Below, in pieces: positions 18,130 through 27,494 of a stretch of 64,000 nucleotides of DNA. Below the pieces are notes generated by a model, which saw only the letters and a list, made by a program, of their open reading frames with translations, did no database searches and was not told the DNA's origin. The DNA is from Blautia wexlerae DSM 19850 (GTDB taxonomy: Bacteria > Bacillota > Clostridia > Lachnospirales > Lachnospiraceae). Location of the stretch: NCBI RefSeq assembly GCF_025148125.1, contig NZ_CP102267.1, positions 3,234,501 to 3,298,500 on the forward strand. Reading direction: 5' to 3'. Positions within the stretch are counted from its first letter, which is position 1, and each line of letters begins with the position of its first letter. Made by a program: the position numbers and the translations under genes.

Positions 18130-18357
18130 TCAAATTTCTGTAAAGGAGCAACGCTGTTTTATTTGTGAAGTCGTAATATCAAAAATAATGGTTCCATCCT
18201 CCAGGACAGTTTTCTCATAGGAAACTTCTTTTCCTTTGAATTTATTTCTGATATATTCTTCCGGATCCTCAAGTTCCAGCTCTTCCACAAAAACATCACG
18301 CATCTGATTCCGCGGACATTTATTAAAAATTTCCCATATCAGTTCATATTCTTTCAT
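18130..18357 (-). CDS. Conserved small hypothetical protein
   Basis: 75 residues from the ATG at 18357 (MKEYELIWEIFNKCPRNQMR). The longer frame to 18402 runs into a repeat motif and is not the likely start. It has an acidic helix (VFVEELELEDPEEYIRNKF) and a beta-hairpin-like end (YEKTVLEDGTIIFDITTS) and ends SFTEI. No known domain or function. I recall similar small proteins in Lachnospiraceae. It stands alone between the CsoR-like gene and xpt. Confidence 0.6.
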   Translation of the reverse strand: MKEYELIWEIFNKCPRNQMRDVFVEELELEDPEEYIRNKFKGKEVSYEKTVLEDGTIIFDITTSQIKQRCSFTEI

Positions 18358-18512
18358 ATTCCATCTCCAGTCCGTAAGACGGATATTCACAATCCGTTTC
18401 ACTATTTAGCCCTCTTCGGCTGATTTACGGCAATCTGCACAGATTGTCCTGCGGTTTTTCCCAACCAGTCTGAGACTATTATAATTATTTTTAGATTTTT
18501 TGTCAAAAATAA

Positions 18513-18541
18513 TTGCATGAAGACGAATTATAGCGTATCAT
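18513..18541 (+). promoter_or_regulatory. Candidate promoter for xpt
   Basis: TTGCAT (18513-18518), 17 bases, TATCAT (18536-18541). It leaves a leader of about 160 bases before the xpt start. That leader holds two inverted-repeat structures but no recognisable purine riboswitch. Confidence 0.5.
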
Positions 18542-18566
18542 AGTTTATAATTATCAAAACAGCAAT

Positions 18567-18622
18567 GTTACTGTTCATTTTGCAGCCTGATGTTTTTTTG
18601 AATTCTGCATATTCACAGTAAC
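18567..18622 (+). repeat. 56-bp GTTACTG-ended inverted repeat in xpt leader
   Basis: GTTACTGT at the left pairs with ACAGTAAC at the right, with an inner GCAG/CTGC pair. The ends match the GTTACTG element family, but no 8-bp duplication flanks it. Confidence 0.6.
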
Positions 18623-18623
18623 T

Positions 18624-18667
18624 GTAACTATTCAGTACTTTCGGGAAGCAGTGTACCGGATAGTTAC
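18624..18667 (+). promoter_or_regulatory. Hairpin in xpt leader
   Basis: GTAACTAT pairs with ATAGTTAC and an inner GTAC pairs with GTAC, giving a two-part stem about 40 bases before the xpt start. It may be a regulatory structure or another repeat. Confidence 0.45.
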
Positions 18668-18709
18668 CGACAGCTACAAACTAATTACATATATAAAGGA
18701 GAGAAATCT

Positions 18710-19282
18710 ATGAAGCTTTTAAAAGACCGAATTCTTAAGGATGGAGTTGTAAAACCGGGAAATATTTTAAAAGTAGACAGTTTCTTAAATCATCAGATGG
18801 ATATTACCCTCATCAATGAAATCGGCAAAGAATTCAAACGCCGCTTCTCCGACTGTCCAATCACTAAAATCCTTACAATTGAAGCATCCGGTATCGGTAT
18901 CGCCTGTATTGCTGCACAGTACTTTGATGTACCTGTAGTTTTTGCCAAGAAAGCACAGAGCGTGAATCTGGATGGAGAAATGTATACAACTAAAGTAGAA
19001 TCTTTCACTCATAAGAAAGTATATGATGTGATCCTTTCCAGGAAGTTTCTCGGACCTGAAGATCATGTACTTTTGATTGATGATTTCCTTGCTAACGGAT
19101 GTGCACTTCTCGGCCTGATCGATATTGTTAAGAAGTCAGGGGCAACTCTTGAAGGAGCCGGTATTGTTATTGAGAAAGGCTTCCAGCATGGCGGTCAGGA
19201 GATCCGCGATATGGGAATACGTCTTGAATCTCTTGCCATTGTTGATTCCATGACAGACGATTCCTTAACCTTCAGAGATTAA
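18710..19282 (+). CDS. xpt: Xanthine phosphoribosyltransferase
   Basis: 190 residues, the usual Xpt length. It converts xanthine and PRPP to XMP in purine salvage. It starts [20 protein letters not shown] and has the type I PRTase PRPP loop as [19 protein letters not shown] near residues 121-139. The base-binding N-terminal hood ([12 protein letters not shown]) matches Xpt. A GGAG site sits at 18700-18703. In many Firmicutes xpt sits behind a guanine riboswitch and before pbuX. Neither is present here. Confidence 0.95.
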   Translation: MKLLKDRILKDGVVKPGNILKVDSFLNHQMDITLINEIGKEFKRRFSDCPITKILTIEASGIGIACIAAQYFDVPVVFAKKAQSVNLDGEMYTTKVESFTHKKVYDVILSRKFLGPEDHVLLIDDFLANGCALLGLIDIVKKSGATLEGAGIVIEKGFQHGGQEIRDMGIRLESLAIVDSMTDDSLTFRD

Positions 19283-19286
19283 CTAT

Positions 19287-19314
19287 AAAAGGATGGGAAA
19301 ACCCATCCTTTTTT
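19287..19314 (+). terminator. Terminator of xpt
   Basis: AAAGGATGGG pairs with CCCATCCTTT around AAAA, then T-run. It is symmetrical enough to serve the convergent gene at 19329 as well. Confidence 0.9.
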
Positions 19315-19328
19315 GTTCTATGAATTCT

Positions 19329-20861
19329 TTATTTTTTCTGATCTGATGTTTTCTCCACTTTTGAGTTATCTTCGGAATCATAGATCAGATTTTCTCTCGT
19401 TTCACCTTCTGATTTATCTTCTGTTTCGGGAGTTGGTGTCACTTCTTTTGAATCTTCCTCTGAGGCTGTCTTTAATGTCACTTTCGGCACAGGTGTTGCC
19501 TCTGGCGCAGGTGTCACCTCCGGTGTCGGTGTGGGATCAGGAGCGATCTCATCTTCCGTATAAGTTCCGTTATCCACAAGAATCTGATAATTATCCTTGT
19601 CGATCATCTGTGCTCCACATGTAAAAGTTCCCACAATCTTTACTCCGTTATCATACTGTGAATAATCTTTTACGTCAACTTTCTCTCCTGTCAGATAGTC
19701 AATGGCCATCTGTGCTCCGCCCTTAGCCAGTTCCTTACGGTCCATAAACATGGTAAATGACATTTTACCTGCTGCAATATCCTTTACTGCCTGTGCCTCA
19801 CTGCCATATCCTGTGATCATCGGCCATTCATCACTTCCCGGTTCCAGACCACTGTCACTTAAAATTTCCTCTGCAGCATAAGCAAATCCGTCATATGCAG
19901 TACAGATAATATCCGGAGCCTTCTCCTCTGCATAAAACTCACTTATAATCGAATCAAGTTTTGTCTTTGCAGATGTCTCGCTCCATCTCATGATTCCTGT
20001 ATCATCAAATGACGTATTTCCGGATTTACATACAAGTGTTCCATCATCCAGATATTCCTGAAGCCCTTCCTGGATTCCATTACACAGAAACAGTGCAGCA
20101 TTGTCATCCGGAGATCCCATGAGAAATTCTATTGTATAAGACTTCTTATCCTCTCTGGCTTTATCCAGATCCATTTTTTTGATAATTTCTTTGGCAATAT
20201 CCTTTCCTATTGCTCTGGTATCATAAGTTGCATAATAATTGATATCCGCAGTATCCCGGATCAGACTGTCATAAGAAATAACCGGTATTTCCTGCTCATT
20301 GGCAGTTTTCAGGATATCCGTCAGGCCATAGGGATCTACCGGATCAATGATCAGGGCAGAAACCTGCTCATCAATAAATTCCTGAATCTGGGAAATCTGA
20401 AGCGCAGGATCGCCGCCGGCATTCTTCACATCTGCCTCATATCCTCCATCTTCAATCTGCGAAGTCATCTCTTCGCTGTCAATTTTTGCATCCTCATCGT
20501 CATCAGAAAGAAGCACACCTATCTTTCCGGCAGAAGCTTCCGTTACCTCAGCATCTTCCTCTGATTCATCATCTGAATCTTTTCCTGAAGAATCTCCGTC
20601 TTCTTCCTCCTTCACTGATGTCTCTTTATTGTCTTCGTCTGATTTTGCACTGTCTCCTGCCTTGCTGCTGTCATCGGCATCAGAAGCATTTTTATTTTCT
20701 GCCTCTACTTTTTCACCTTCCTCAGTTACTTCGCCTACGCCCTCTTCTTCTACCTGGGCGCTTTCATTTGCTGCTTCTTTTGCCTCATTCTTCCCGCAGG
20801 CAGACAGGAACATGGAGGATACCATTATTCCAAGCAGAATAGCTGTTGCTCTTCTTTTCAT
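19329..20861 (-). CDS. Sugar-type periplasmic-binding lipoprotein, orphan
   Basis: 510 residues from the ATG at 20861 (AAAGGA upstream); a longer frame to 20918 is rejected. The lipoprotein signal peptide has lipobox LSAC at about residues 18-21. A low-complexity Glu/Asp/Ser linker of about 110 residues follows. Then comes a Peripla_BP_4 fold: KIGVLLSDDDEDAK, DPALQISQIQEFIDEQVSAL, IIDPVDPYGLTDIL, ICTAYDGFAYAAEEIL. A Pro/Thr/Glu tail ends the protein. It resembles xylose/ribose-binding proteins, but no permease or ATPase adjoins it. It follows the WYL-type regulator in the murT-gatD row and could be a sugar sensor rather than a transport subunit. Confidence 0.85.
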   Translation of the reverse strand: MKRRATAILLGIMVSSMFLSACGKNEAKEAANESAQVEEEGVGEVTEEGEKVEAENKNASDADDSSKAGDSAKSDEDNKETSVKEEEDGDSSGKDSDDESEEDAEVTEASAGKIGVLLSDDDEDAKIDSEEMTSQIEDGGYEADVKNAGGDPALQISQIQEFIDEQVSALIIDPVDPYGLTDILKTANEQEIPVISYDSLIRDTADINYYATYDTRAIGKDIAKEIIKKMDLDKAREDKKSYTIEFLMGSPDDNAALFLCNGIQEGLQEYLDDGTLVCKSGNTSFDDTGIMRWSETSAKTKLDSIISEFYAEEKAPDIICTAYDGFAYAAEEILSDSGLEPGSDEWPMITGYGSEAQAVKDIAAGKMSFTMFMDRKELAKGGAQMAIDYLTGEKVDVKDYSQYDNGVKIVGTFTCGAQMIDKDNYQILVDNGTYTEDEIAPDPTPTPEVTPAPEATPVPKVTLKTASEEDSKEVTPTPETEDKSEGETRENLIYDSEDNSKVEKTSDQKK

Positions 20862-20886
20862 AATACGATCCTTTCTGATATCATAT

Positions 20887-21528
20887 TTATTTATCAATTC
20901 CCTTATAATCTTTTGCAATGTTCTTCAGATAATCCCGATAGGCAACGGCTGCTTTCTTTGGTTTCAGAATATGTACATTTCTTCCCATAGAAGTCAACCA
21001 TCCAAAAAATGCCTTATCAACCACAACCTCAACAGTTACAATAAAATTATCCTCCCCCTTTATTTTGCAGAAAATCTCCGAGCCAAAGGTACGCTGGATT
21101 TTTTTCTTTGTAGAATTCTGACATACAAGCCTGATTTCTTTTATATTCTCTCCTGTTTGGGAGGGTGTCGGAGCACTGATCTTTGCAGGTGCTTCAGATT
21201 CTTTTCCAATCTGTTCCTGCACATTTTCAGATTTCTCTCCTGTTTCGCCATCTGGCTGATGTATTATCGTATTATCCGCTTCTGTTTTATCTGAAGCAGA
21301 TTTTTCCTCATAATATCCGCCTTCCCGTCCTCTTCTGTAATGTATATCCATTCCAAAATCACGCAGGGTTTCCATATCATCATAAATACTCTTTCGCTCA
21401 GCTCGAATCCCCTGTTCTTCCAGTTTTGCCAGAATCTCCTGCATGGTGACAGGCTTTTGGCTGGTTGTCTCAGACAGCATTTTCTGCAGATACAGTATTT
21501 TTCCTTTTTGATTACATGATTTCGCCAT
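20887..21528 (-). CDS. WYL-domain-type transcriptional regulator
   Basis: 213 residues. The N-terminal winged HTH reads ILYLQKMLSETTSQKPVTMQ, EILAKLEEQGIRAERKSIYD, DMETLRDFGMDIHYRRGREG. A Ser/Glu/Thr-rich linker follows, then a partial WYL-like region (EIRLVCQNSTKKKIQRTFG, then VTVEVVVDKAFFGWLTSMG). The WYL triad itself is not obvious and the protein is shorter than the usual 300 or so residues. GAGG precedes the ATG and only two bases separate it from the gatD stop, so it is co-transcribed with murT-gatD. Confidence 0.8.
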   Translation of the reverse strand: MAKSCNQKGKILYLQKMLSETTSQKPVTMQEILAKLEEQGIRAERKSIYDDMETLRDFGMDIHYRRGREGGYYEEKSASDKTEADNTIIHQPDGETGEKSENVQEQIGKESEAPAKISAPTPSQTGENIKEIRLVCQNSTKKKIQRTFGSEIFCKIKGEDNFIVTVEVVVDKAFFGWLTSMGRNVHILKPKKAAVAYRDYLKNIAKDYKGIDK

Positions 21529-21530
21529 AA

Positions 21531-22253
21531 TTATCCTCTTACAAATCTGTGGTATATATAGTCATTTGCTTCTTTTTCCTGACTGTCATCTAACGATGTA
21601 AGTTCTGTTTCTTTTCCATACTTTCTTTCCAGCGCATGTTGAATGAGCCAGTCTGCAAGCTGCGGATTCTTCGGAAGTAACGGTCCATGCAGATAAGTCC
21701 CTATCACATTCTTATATACTACGCCTTCATAGCCTGACTTACCGTCATTTCCTGCACCGTAAAGTACTTTTCCCAGTGGTTTGTTATTATTAATGCAGGT
21801 TCTTCCTCCATGATTCTCAAATCCAACGATCGGCATATCAAACAGCTCACTCTGCAGAACGATATTCTGGATCAGACGGCCTTCGCCCTGCTCTGTATAC
21901 AAGTCTACCAGGTCCAGTCCTTTCATGTTTCCCTGATCTGTTTTGTAATACTTCCCAAGTAACTGATAGCCACCGCAGATTGCAATGACAACGCCGTTAT
22001 CTTCCACATAAGCCTTAAAATCCGGTTGGATTTTCTGTAGCTTCTCACATACGATCATCTGTTCTCTGTCCGAACCGCCACCCAGAAGTACGATATCAAG
22101 CTTCGAGAAATCTATTTTATCATCCAGCTCAAACGGTATGGTCTCAGCCTCAATCCCACGCCACTGGCATCTCTTCATCAGACACTGGATATTACCTCTG
22201 TCACCGTAAAGATTCAGAAGATCCGGATATAAATGTCCTATTGTAATTTTCAT
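21531..22253 (-). CDS. gatD: Lipid II isoglutaminyl synthase, glutaminase subunit GatD
   Basis: 240 residues, class I glutamine amidotransferase of the CobB/CobQ-like group. The nucleophile Cys is in VIAICGGYQLLGKYY and a catalytic His is in TYLHGPLLPKNP. It releases ammonia from glutamine for MurT, which amidates the D-glutamate of lipid II stem peptide. Its start overlaps the murT stop at 22253, the expected coupling for a heterodimer. Confidence 0.93.
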   Translation of the reverse strand: MKITIGHLYPDLLNLYGDRGNIQCLMKRCQWRGIEAETIPFELDDKIDFSKLDIVLLGGGSDREQMIVCEKLQKIQPDFKAYVEDNGVVIAICGGYQLLGKYYKTDQGNMKGLDLVDLYTEQGEGRLIQNIVLQSELFDMPIVGFENHGGRTCINNNKPLGKVLYGAGNDGKSGYEGVVYKNVIGTYLHGPLLPKNPQLADWLIQHALERKYGKETELTSLDDSQEKEANDYIYHRFVRG

Positions 22254-23587
22254 TATTTCTCGCCCTCCAGTCTCTTCAGAATATTTCTGGTACTGAATAA
22301 TGCTGTATAGTTTACCAGCACATACAGATTCCCCACTCCGTCCTCTACTCTGTCGCGGATTGCTTTCTCAACATCGCCCTCGAGGACAGACGGGATATCC
22401 ACATATTTCAGCCGCAGACGCATATCCTGACAGCGGATACCGCTTACAGTAATAGATTTCACTGAATCATTTCCGAGAAGATCAAAGTCAACATCCCAGA
22501 GCCAGGAAATATCTGTTCCATCCTGAGCATTATCATTGATCGCAATAATGATGTCCTTCGGTGCCTGATCCTGCATCACTGCGGAAATATTCTGATTAAA
22601 TCCCGCCGGATTCTTGGCAAGATTTAAGGTTACTCCTGTTCCCTTAATGCGAAACTGCTCCATACGTCCGTTTTCCGGATTAAATCTGCGGAGCATATCC
22701 CCGAAATGCTCTCCCGCAAATCCCGCAGTCCTCACTCCCGCATAAGCTGCCAGTATATTATACACATTATAAAATCCCTTATAATTTGCTACAATGTGTT
22801 TTCCTTCTACACAAAAGCTGAGCTGGTCGCCTACCTTTACATCCTCCGCATCAAAATCCGGCTTCGGTCTTGCAAATCCGCATTTTGGACAATAATAATC
22901 TCCCAGCTGGCTGTAATGATAGAAACGATATTCCAGTTTTTCACCGCATCGCTTACAGAAACGTCCTTCCCTGATTTCATTTGCCGCAGATTTGATCACC
23001 GGTTTACTGATACCATAAGTTACATATGGATTCCCGGAATCCATGGCAAGATATGCGGATAATGCATCATCACCGTTTACAATAATCTGCATCTTCGGAA
23101 CCTTGCGCATCATTTCTTCCAGAATGTTCATAGTGATATCAATCTCTCCGTATCTGTCAAGCTGGTCGCGGAAAAGATTTGTCAGAAGCATATAGTCCGG
23201 TTTGATTCTCGGAAAAATATGTCTGGTGGATGCTTCATCGGCCTCAATGCATGCATAGTCCGCATCAATTTTACCATTCCATTTCGAAGCCAGCACAAAT
23301 GCGGCAACAACTCCATTGAGCATATTGGAACCTGTATGGTTACAGATTACTTTCTGTCCTTCCGCTTCCAGTGCCGCACAGAGCATATTGTTGGTAGTTG
23401 TCTTTCCATTTGTACCGCAGGTTGCAAAAATAGCCTTTCGTACCTGTGAGGAAAGCTGTTCCAGAATGTCCGGACAGATCTTAATCGCCACTTTTCCTGC
23501 CCAGGTCACACCCTGTCTTCCCATTTTCTTACATACGTATCCTACAAATTTTGCTGCACAGACAGCAATCATTACTCTTATTTTCAT
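22253..23587 (-). CDS. murT: Lipid II isoglutaminyl synthase, ATPase subunit MurT
   Basis: 444 residues, Mur-ligase-like. ATP-binding TCGTNGKTTTNNML lies at about residues 56-69. A Cys4 zinc ribbon inserted in the central domain reads CKRCGEKLEYRFYHYSQLGD, then YYCPKCGFARPKPD, as in characterised MurT. A DUF1727 C-terminal domain includes NLAKNPAGFNQ. With GatD it amidates lipid II, usually needed for cross-linking. AAAGGA precedes the ATG. Confidence 0.95.
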   Translation of the reverse strand: MKIRVMIAVCAAKFVGYVCKKMGRQGVTWAGKVAIKICPDILEQLSSQVRKAIFATCGTNGKTTTNNMLCAALEAEGQKVICNHTGSNMLNGVVAAFVLASKWNGKIDADYACIEADEASTRHIFPRIKPDYMLLTNLFRDQLDRYGEIDITMNILEEMMRKVPKMQIIVNGDDALSAYLAMDSGNPYVTYGISKPVIKSAANEIREGRFCKRCGEKLEYRFYHYSQLGDYYCPKCGFARPKPDFDAEDVKVGDQLSFCVEGKHIVANYKGFYNVYNILAAYAGVRTAGFAGEHFGDMLRRFNPENGRMEQFRIKGTGVTLNLAKNPAGFNQNISAVMQDQAPKDIIIAINDNAQDGTDISWLWDVDFDLLGNDSVKSITVSGIRCQDMRLRLKYVDIPSVLEGDVEKAIRDRVEDGVGNLYVLVNYTALFSTRNILKRLEGEK

Positions 23588-23917
23588 TGTGTATGATAAT
23601 TTCCTTTATAAATATAATCTTTGTTATTGCCGCTTATTTGTTTCAACTCACAGTCGGTAATTTCACAGAGTCTGACGTGTCAACAACATACTGACTGTGG
23701 TTTGCCTCATGTCAGTGGGAGATACCGATTTCTCTCCGCCCGCCACTGCCGTTCATTTTCTTATTTGCAATTCATCTACCACCTATAGAGGAGGGAGAAT
23801 TCTTGCTATATCCTGTTAAAATTCTTTTTGCTCCTGATATCTTTACCCTTATTCATTCCGGAACAGCTATAGCTATAATAATCCTCTATGATCATTTCAT
23901 AATGCCGGCAGAACAAC
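23588..23917. other. 330-bp spacer with hairpins, no gene
   Basis: Contains a stem CACAGTC (23649-23655) with GACTGTG (23693-23699) and a second CAGTGG (23713-23718) with CCACTG (23743-23748). On the minus strand the murT promoter should lie here. A purine/pyrimidine-rich segment near 23790-23812 recalls IS200/IS605 ends, but this is weak. Confidence 0.4.
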
Positions 23918-24805
23918 TCAGTTAAACATAGTATCCTGCAGATAGTCTGAGCATACACCTGCCGCACCCTCTTGCATATAATATTGTGCTTCCTTCAGGT
24001 CATTCACAGTATAAATATATAACCTGATTCCTTTTTTGTCAAAAATCTTCTGCACATCCTCTGACCAGTATTTATAGTAGACTGTAGCTGCCTGAATATT
24101 CTTTTCTCTGCAAAATGCCGCAATTTCAGTCAGTTCTTTAATAGAGTATTCCTGCCATAAAGAATAAATATATCCAGGAAAATCATACAGCAGTGCTGTT
24201 CCGGCAAACATTGCCTGATTATAGATTTCCGGTATGATCTGTCCCATCACATCCGGAACACCTGCCGCTTCTGCAAGTTCGATATAATCAGCATAGTCCT
24301 CCACCGTCTTCTGATAATTACGGACAGAATACTGCTTGGAATCCAGCATCACAAAAGTATCCGGATAATCGCTCAGCAGCACCAGCAGATCTTCAAATGT
24401 TATAGGAGTATATTTTCCATAAATGGGCCGGGATAAGAATTCCTCTGAGGACAGAACTTTCTTTTCATCGCCTTCCCATTGTCCAAGAGACTGATACCAG
24501 CTATGGCGGCACACCCATACATTGTCAGATGTCTTCACAAGATCAACTTCAAACAACCTGCACCCCATCTGATAGCCTGCCAGAAAACTCTCTTTTGAAT
24601 TCAGATAGGTTTTATCACCAATCCCTCCCAGTGCATGTGCGATCGTTTTATAATTTTCCCACTTAAATTCAGGTGTGGTGGCAGATATGGAATAAGCATC
24701 ATTTCCCCACAGAAACAGTGTAACAGCCAGTAATTCCACCAACAACAAAAACATCCTGATGAAATAACCAAATCCTGATCGTTTCTTTTTCGTATTCTGC
24801 CTCAA
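23918..24805 (-). CDS. Membrane-anchored glycerophosphodiester phosphodiesterase-like protein
   Basis: 295 residues. An N-terminal signal anchor (FLLLVELLAVTLFLW, about residues 20-34) leads to an extracytoplasmic GDPD TIM-barrel. The motifs are IAHALGGIGDKTYLNSKESF (in place of the usual HRG), CRLFEVDLVKTSDNVWVCRH with the Glu/Asp metal ligands and general-acid His, and a C-terminal IYTVNDLKEAQYYMQEGAAG. It likely hydrolyses glycerophosphodiesters at the outer membrane face. The HRG to HAL change at the first motif keeps the His but loses the Arg, so activity or substrate may differ. Confidence 0.85.
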   Translation of the reverse strand: MRQNTKKKRSGFGYFIRMFLLLVELLAVTLFLWGNDAYSISATTPEFKWENYKTIAHALGGIGDKTYLNSKESFLAGYQMGCRLFEVDLVKTSDNVWVCRHSWYQSLGQWEGDEKKVLSSEEFLSRPIYGKYTPITFEDLLVLLSDYPDTFVMLDSKQYSVRNYQKTVEDYADYIELAEAAGVPDVMGQIIPEIYNQAMFAGTALLYDFPGYIYSLWQEYSIKELTEIAAFCREKNIQAATVYYKYWSEDVQKIFDKKGIRLYIYTVNDLKEAQYYMQEGAAGVCSDYLQDTMFN

Positions 24806-25000
24806 TTTTTCAATCTCCTGCCGGTCATTTGTATTCCTCGCTTATCTTTTGCTCTCGTATTTTGTAACATTCCAATGTCTTATTTAACACTTCTTCATCA
24901 ATATGGTTTTTATATACTCTACGATTTTACGCTATCTGGCTCAAATAATCAAGGGTAATAAACGGTTATGTTACAAGGAAGTGATTTCCTATAGCATAAC

Positions 25001-25045
25001 AAAAAAACTGCATATATACGGCATGAACACCATACATATGCAGTC
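25001..25045 (-). terminator. Terminator of the rpmJ-rplQ operon
   Basis: On the minus strand ACTGCATATGTATGG pairs with the segment ending CCGTATATATGCAGT, then TTTTTTTG, 45 bases after the rplQ stop. Confidence 0.88.
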
Positions 25046-25088
25046 TTATCATCGTCTGGACAAATATAAAATCGAAAATCTGGCTGGA

Positions 25089-25625
25089 TTATACTAATTC
25101 GATCAGTACTTCCATTGCAGCATCGCCTTTACGCGGTCCGATCTTAACGATTCTTGTGTAACCACCGTTACGGTCAGCGTATTTTGGAGCGATCTCATCG
25201 AACATCTTAGCAACCATATCTACGTCTTTAGTGTTTTTCTTTCTTCCGGCACCCTTTGCAGGTACTTCTTTAACCGGGTAGAAAACTTTCATCATCTGAC
25301 GACGAGCGTGAAGTCTGGAAGGAGCATCTTTCTTGATCTCTTTCTGTACTTCATCGTATACAGTTTTCTTCTTTCCGTCAACAACTTCTTTTACTCTCTT
25401 GCCTTCAGCATCTTTACGAGCAACTTTAGCAGTTACAGTAACAGTTTCGAAGTTATCTTTTTCACGAACAGCCATAGCTACAAGGCCTTCTGCGATTTTA
25501 CGGATTTCTTTTGCTTTAGCTTCTGTAGTAACAATTTTTCCATGATATAAAAGGCTTGTTACCTGGCTTCTCAGTAATGCTTTTCTCTGGTCAGATGTTC
25601 TGCTTAATTTTCTATATTTTGCCAT
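25089..25625 (-). CDS. rplQ: Ribosomal protein bL17, enlarged
   Basis: 178 residues, against about 120 in most bacteria. The N-terminus is canonical (YRKLSRTSDQRKALLRSQVT) and so is the end (RNGGYTRIVKIGPRKGDAAM). Residues about 58-135 hold a lysine-rich insertion (KVARKDAEGKRVKEVV and following). The enlarged form is one I associate with Lachnospiraceae. It is the last gene of the alpha operon, at the peptide-exit region of the 50S subunit. Confidence 0.95.
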   Translation of the reverse strand: MAKYRKLSRTSDQRKALLRSQVTSLLYHGKIVTTEAKAKEIRKIAEGLVAMAVREKDNFETVTVTAKVARKDAEGKRVKEVVDGKKKTVYDEVQKEIKKDAPSRLHARRQMMKVFYPVKEVPAKGAGRKKNTKDVDMVAKMFDEIAPKYADRNGGYTRIVKIGPRKGDAAMEVLIELV

Positions 25626-25763
25626 TTAATTTTCCTCCATCTGTGGGACAGCCGGGCACGCTTGTTCGGTCTTACTGTCCGACTGCTTAGGCATCCCCAC
25701 CGTATAATATCTCTTTGCTAACTGGTTATTGTTCCCTTAGAGAACCAATAACCTGATCAATTC

Positions 25764-26723
25764 TTACTCTTCTGCAGGCTGAAGCTGTAAGCCCAGCTCT
25801 TTCAGTTTCGCAAGAACTTCTTCTAATGATTTACGTCCAAGGTTACGAACCTTCATCATATCATCAGAAGTCTTGTTACATAATTCTTCAACTGTATTAA
25901 TGCCGGCTCTCTTCAAGCAGTTATAGGAACGAACAGATAACTCAAGTTCATCAATGCTCATTTCCAGGACTTTTTCTTTCTCATTGTCTTCTTTCTCGAT
26001 CATAACCTCAGCGGTCTTTGCATTCTCGGAAAGGTCAATGAAAAGGCTCAAGTGCTCGCTTAATACTTTTGCTGCAAGGCTTACCGCCTCATCCGGATCA
26101 AGTGTACCGTTTGTATACACATCCAGTGTCAGCTTATCATAATCGGTTACCTGACCAACACGTGTATTCTCTACAGTCATGTTGACTCTGTCTACCGGTG
26201 TATAGATAGCATCAACTGCAAGTACACCGATCGGCATATCATCAGATTTACCTTTATCAGCACTGATATATCCGCGGCCTTTTGTAATAGTAAGCTCCAT
26301 AGCAAGTCTGCAGTCCTTGCCACCGTTTAAAGTAGCAATCACCTGATCCGGATTCATGATCTCGATATCCTGATCAGCCTGGATATCAGCTGCAGTTACA
26401 ACACCTTTTCCTTCACATTCGATGTATGCGGTTTTCGGCTCATTGTCTGTGCTGTGGTTCTTAATAGCAAGGCTCTTCAGATTCATGATAATATCGCTCA
26501 CGTCTTCTTTTACGCCCGGAATGGAGCTGAATTCGTGAAGCACACCATCAATTTTAACCTGGCTTACAGCTGCACCCGGCAGGGAAGACAGCATAATTCT
26601 TCTTAAAGAATTTCCAAGTGTAGTTCCATATCCTCTTTCCAGAGGCTCAACTACGAATCTGCCAAATTTTTTATCTTCAGATAATTCGGTAATCTCGATC
26701 TTAGGTTTATTAAAATCAAACAC
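25764..26723 (-). CDS. rpoA: RNA polymerase alpha subunit
   Basis: 319 residues from a GTG at 26723 ([20 protein letters not shown]). It has AGGAGGG nine bases upstream, exactly the family start. The upstream in-frame ATG at 26771 would add 16 residues ([13 protein letters not shown]) that are in fact the translated ribosome site. The N-terminal dimerisation domain has [20 protein letters not shown]. The C-terminal domain has the helix-hairpin-helix [20 protein letters not shown] used for UP-element binding. It sits between rpsD and rplQ as usual. Confidence 0.97.
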   Translation of the reverse strand: MFDFNKPKIEITELSEDKKFGRFVVEPLERGYGTTLGNSLRRIMLSSLPGAAVSQVKIDGVLHEFSSIPGVKEDVSDIIMNLKSLAIKNHSTDNEPKTAYIECEGKGVVTAADIQADQDIEIMNPDQVIATLNGGKDCRLAMELTITKGRGYISADKGKSDDMPIGVLAVDAIYTPVDRVNMTVENTRVGQVTDYDKLTLDVYTNGTLDPDEAVSLAAKVLSEHLSLFIDLSENAKTAEVMIEKEDNEKEKVLEMSIDELELSVRSYNCLKRAGINTVEELCNKTSDDMMKVRNLGRKSLEEVLAKLKELGLQLQPAEE

Positions 26724-26869
26724 TATAGGGTTCCCTCCTTCTGGGTTAATAAAAGTTTGAGGGGTATTCATTCAAATACTACAATTCAGCGGAAGATAAT
26801 AATCAACCACTGAATCGTATAAATAATAGAAATATTACCAGGTAATTTTCTATAATATAATCCTATGGA

Positions 26870-27463
26870 TTATTTGGAGTACAACTCGACGATAAGCATC
26901 TCGTTTACAGGAACATCGATTGCTTCTCTGTTAGGAAGTTCTTTTACAGTTCCTTTTAAGTTCTCCTGATCTACATCGATCCATTCCGGAACAAGACGTC
27001 CGCCAGTTACTTCAAGGATACCTTTGTATCTTTCAGAACCTTTGGATTTTTCTCTGATCTCGATCTGATCACCGGCTTTTACAAGGTAGGAAGGAATGTT
27101 TACACATTTTCCGTTTACAAGTACATGCTTGTGGTCAACAATCTGACGAGCTTCTTTTCTTGTTCTTGCAAATCCCATACGGAATACTACATTGTCAAGT
27201 CTGCTCTCAAGAAGGATCATAAGGTTTGCACCAGTCTGTCCAGGCATTCTGTCAGCTTTGTCGTAGTAGTTGTGGAAAGGTTTTTCCAGAACTCCGTAGA
27301 TGAATTTTGCTTTCTGTTTTTCTCTTAACTGTAAACCATACTCAGACACTTTACGATTTGCACGTTTTAACTGTCTTGTGGATTTTTTATCAATTCCTAA
27401 ATAAATCGGATCCAGGCCAAGGGATCTGCATCTTTTCAGAACAGGCACTCTATTTACTGCCAT
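26870..27463 (-). CDS. rpsD: Ribosomal protein uS4
   Basis: 197 residues. The N-terminal zinc cysteines of some S4 proteins are missing (one Cys in [14 protein letters not shown]), so this is the zinc-free type. The S4 RNA-binding domain reads [20 protein letters not shown], then [20 protein letters not shown]4 binds 16S rRNA early in assembly and in many bacteria represses its own operon. A structured leader ahead of rpsM (28422-28742) is a candidate site for that control. Confidence 0.97.
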   Translation of the reverse strand: MAVNRVPVLKRCRSLGLDPIYLGIDKKSTRQLKRANRKVSEYGLQLREKQKAKFIYGVLEKPFHNYYDKADRMPGQTGANLMILLESRLDNVVFRMGFARTRKEARQIVDHKHVLVNGKCVNIPSYLVKAGDQIEIREKSKGSERYKGILEVTGGRLVPEWIDVDQENLKGTVKELPNREAIDVPVNEMLIVELYSK

Positions 27464-27494
27464 TTCTCAAATACCTCCTAATATTCTAAATCAA

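Noticed and set aside
18420-18709. Purine riboswitch before xpt
   Set aside because: The conserved loop and three-way-junction sequences of guanine aptamers are not found in this stretch.
23780-23830. IS200/IS605 end or omega-RNA remnant near GAGGAGGGAGAATTC
   Set aside because: Only a vague resemblance. No tnpA or tnpB remnant and no matching end could be seen.
26723-26771. ATG start for rpoA at 26771
   Set aside because: The extra residues are the translated ribosome-binding region. The GTG at 26723 matches the family start and has AGGAGGG at normal distance.
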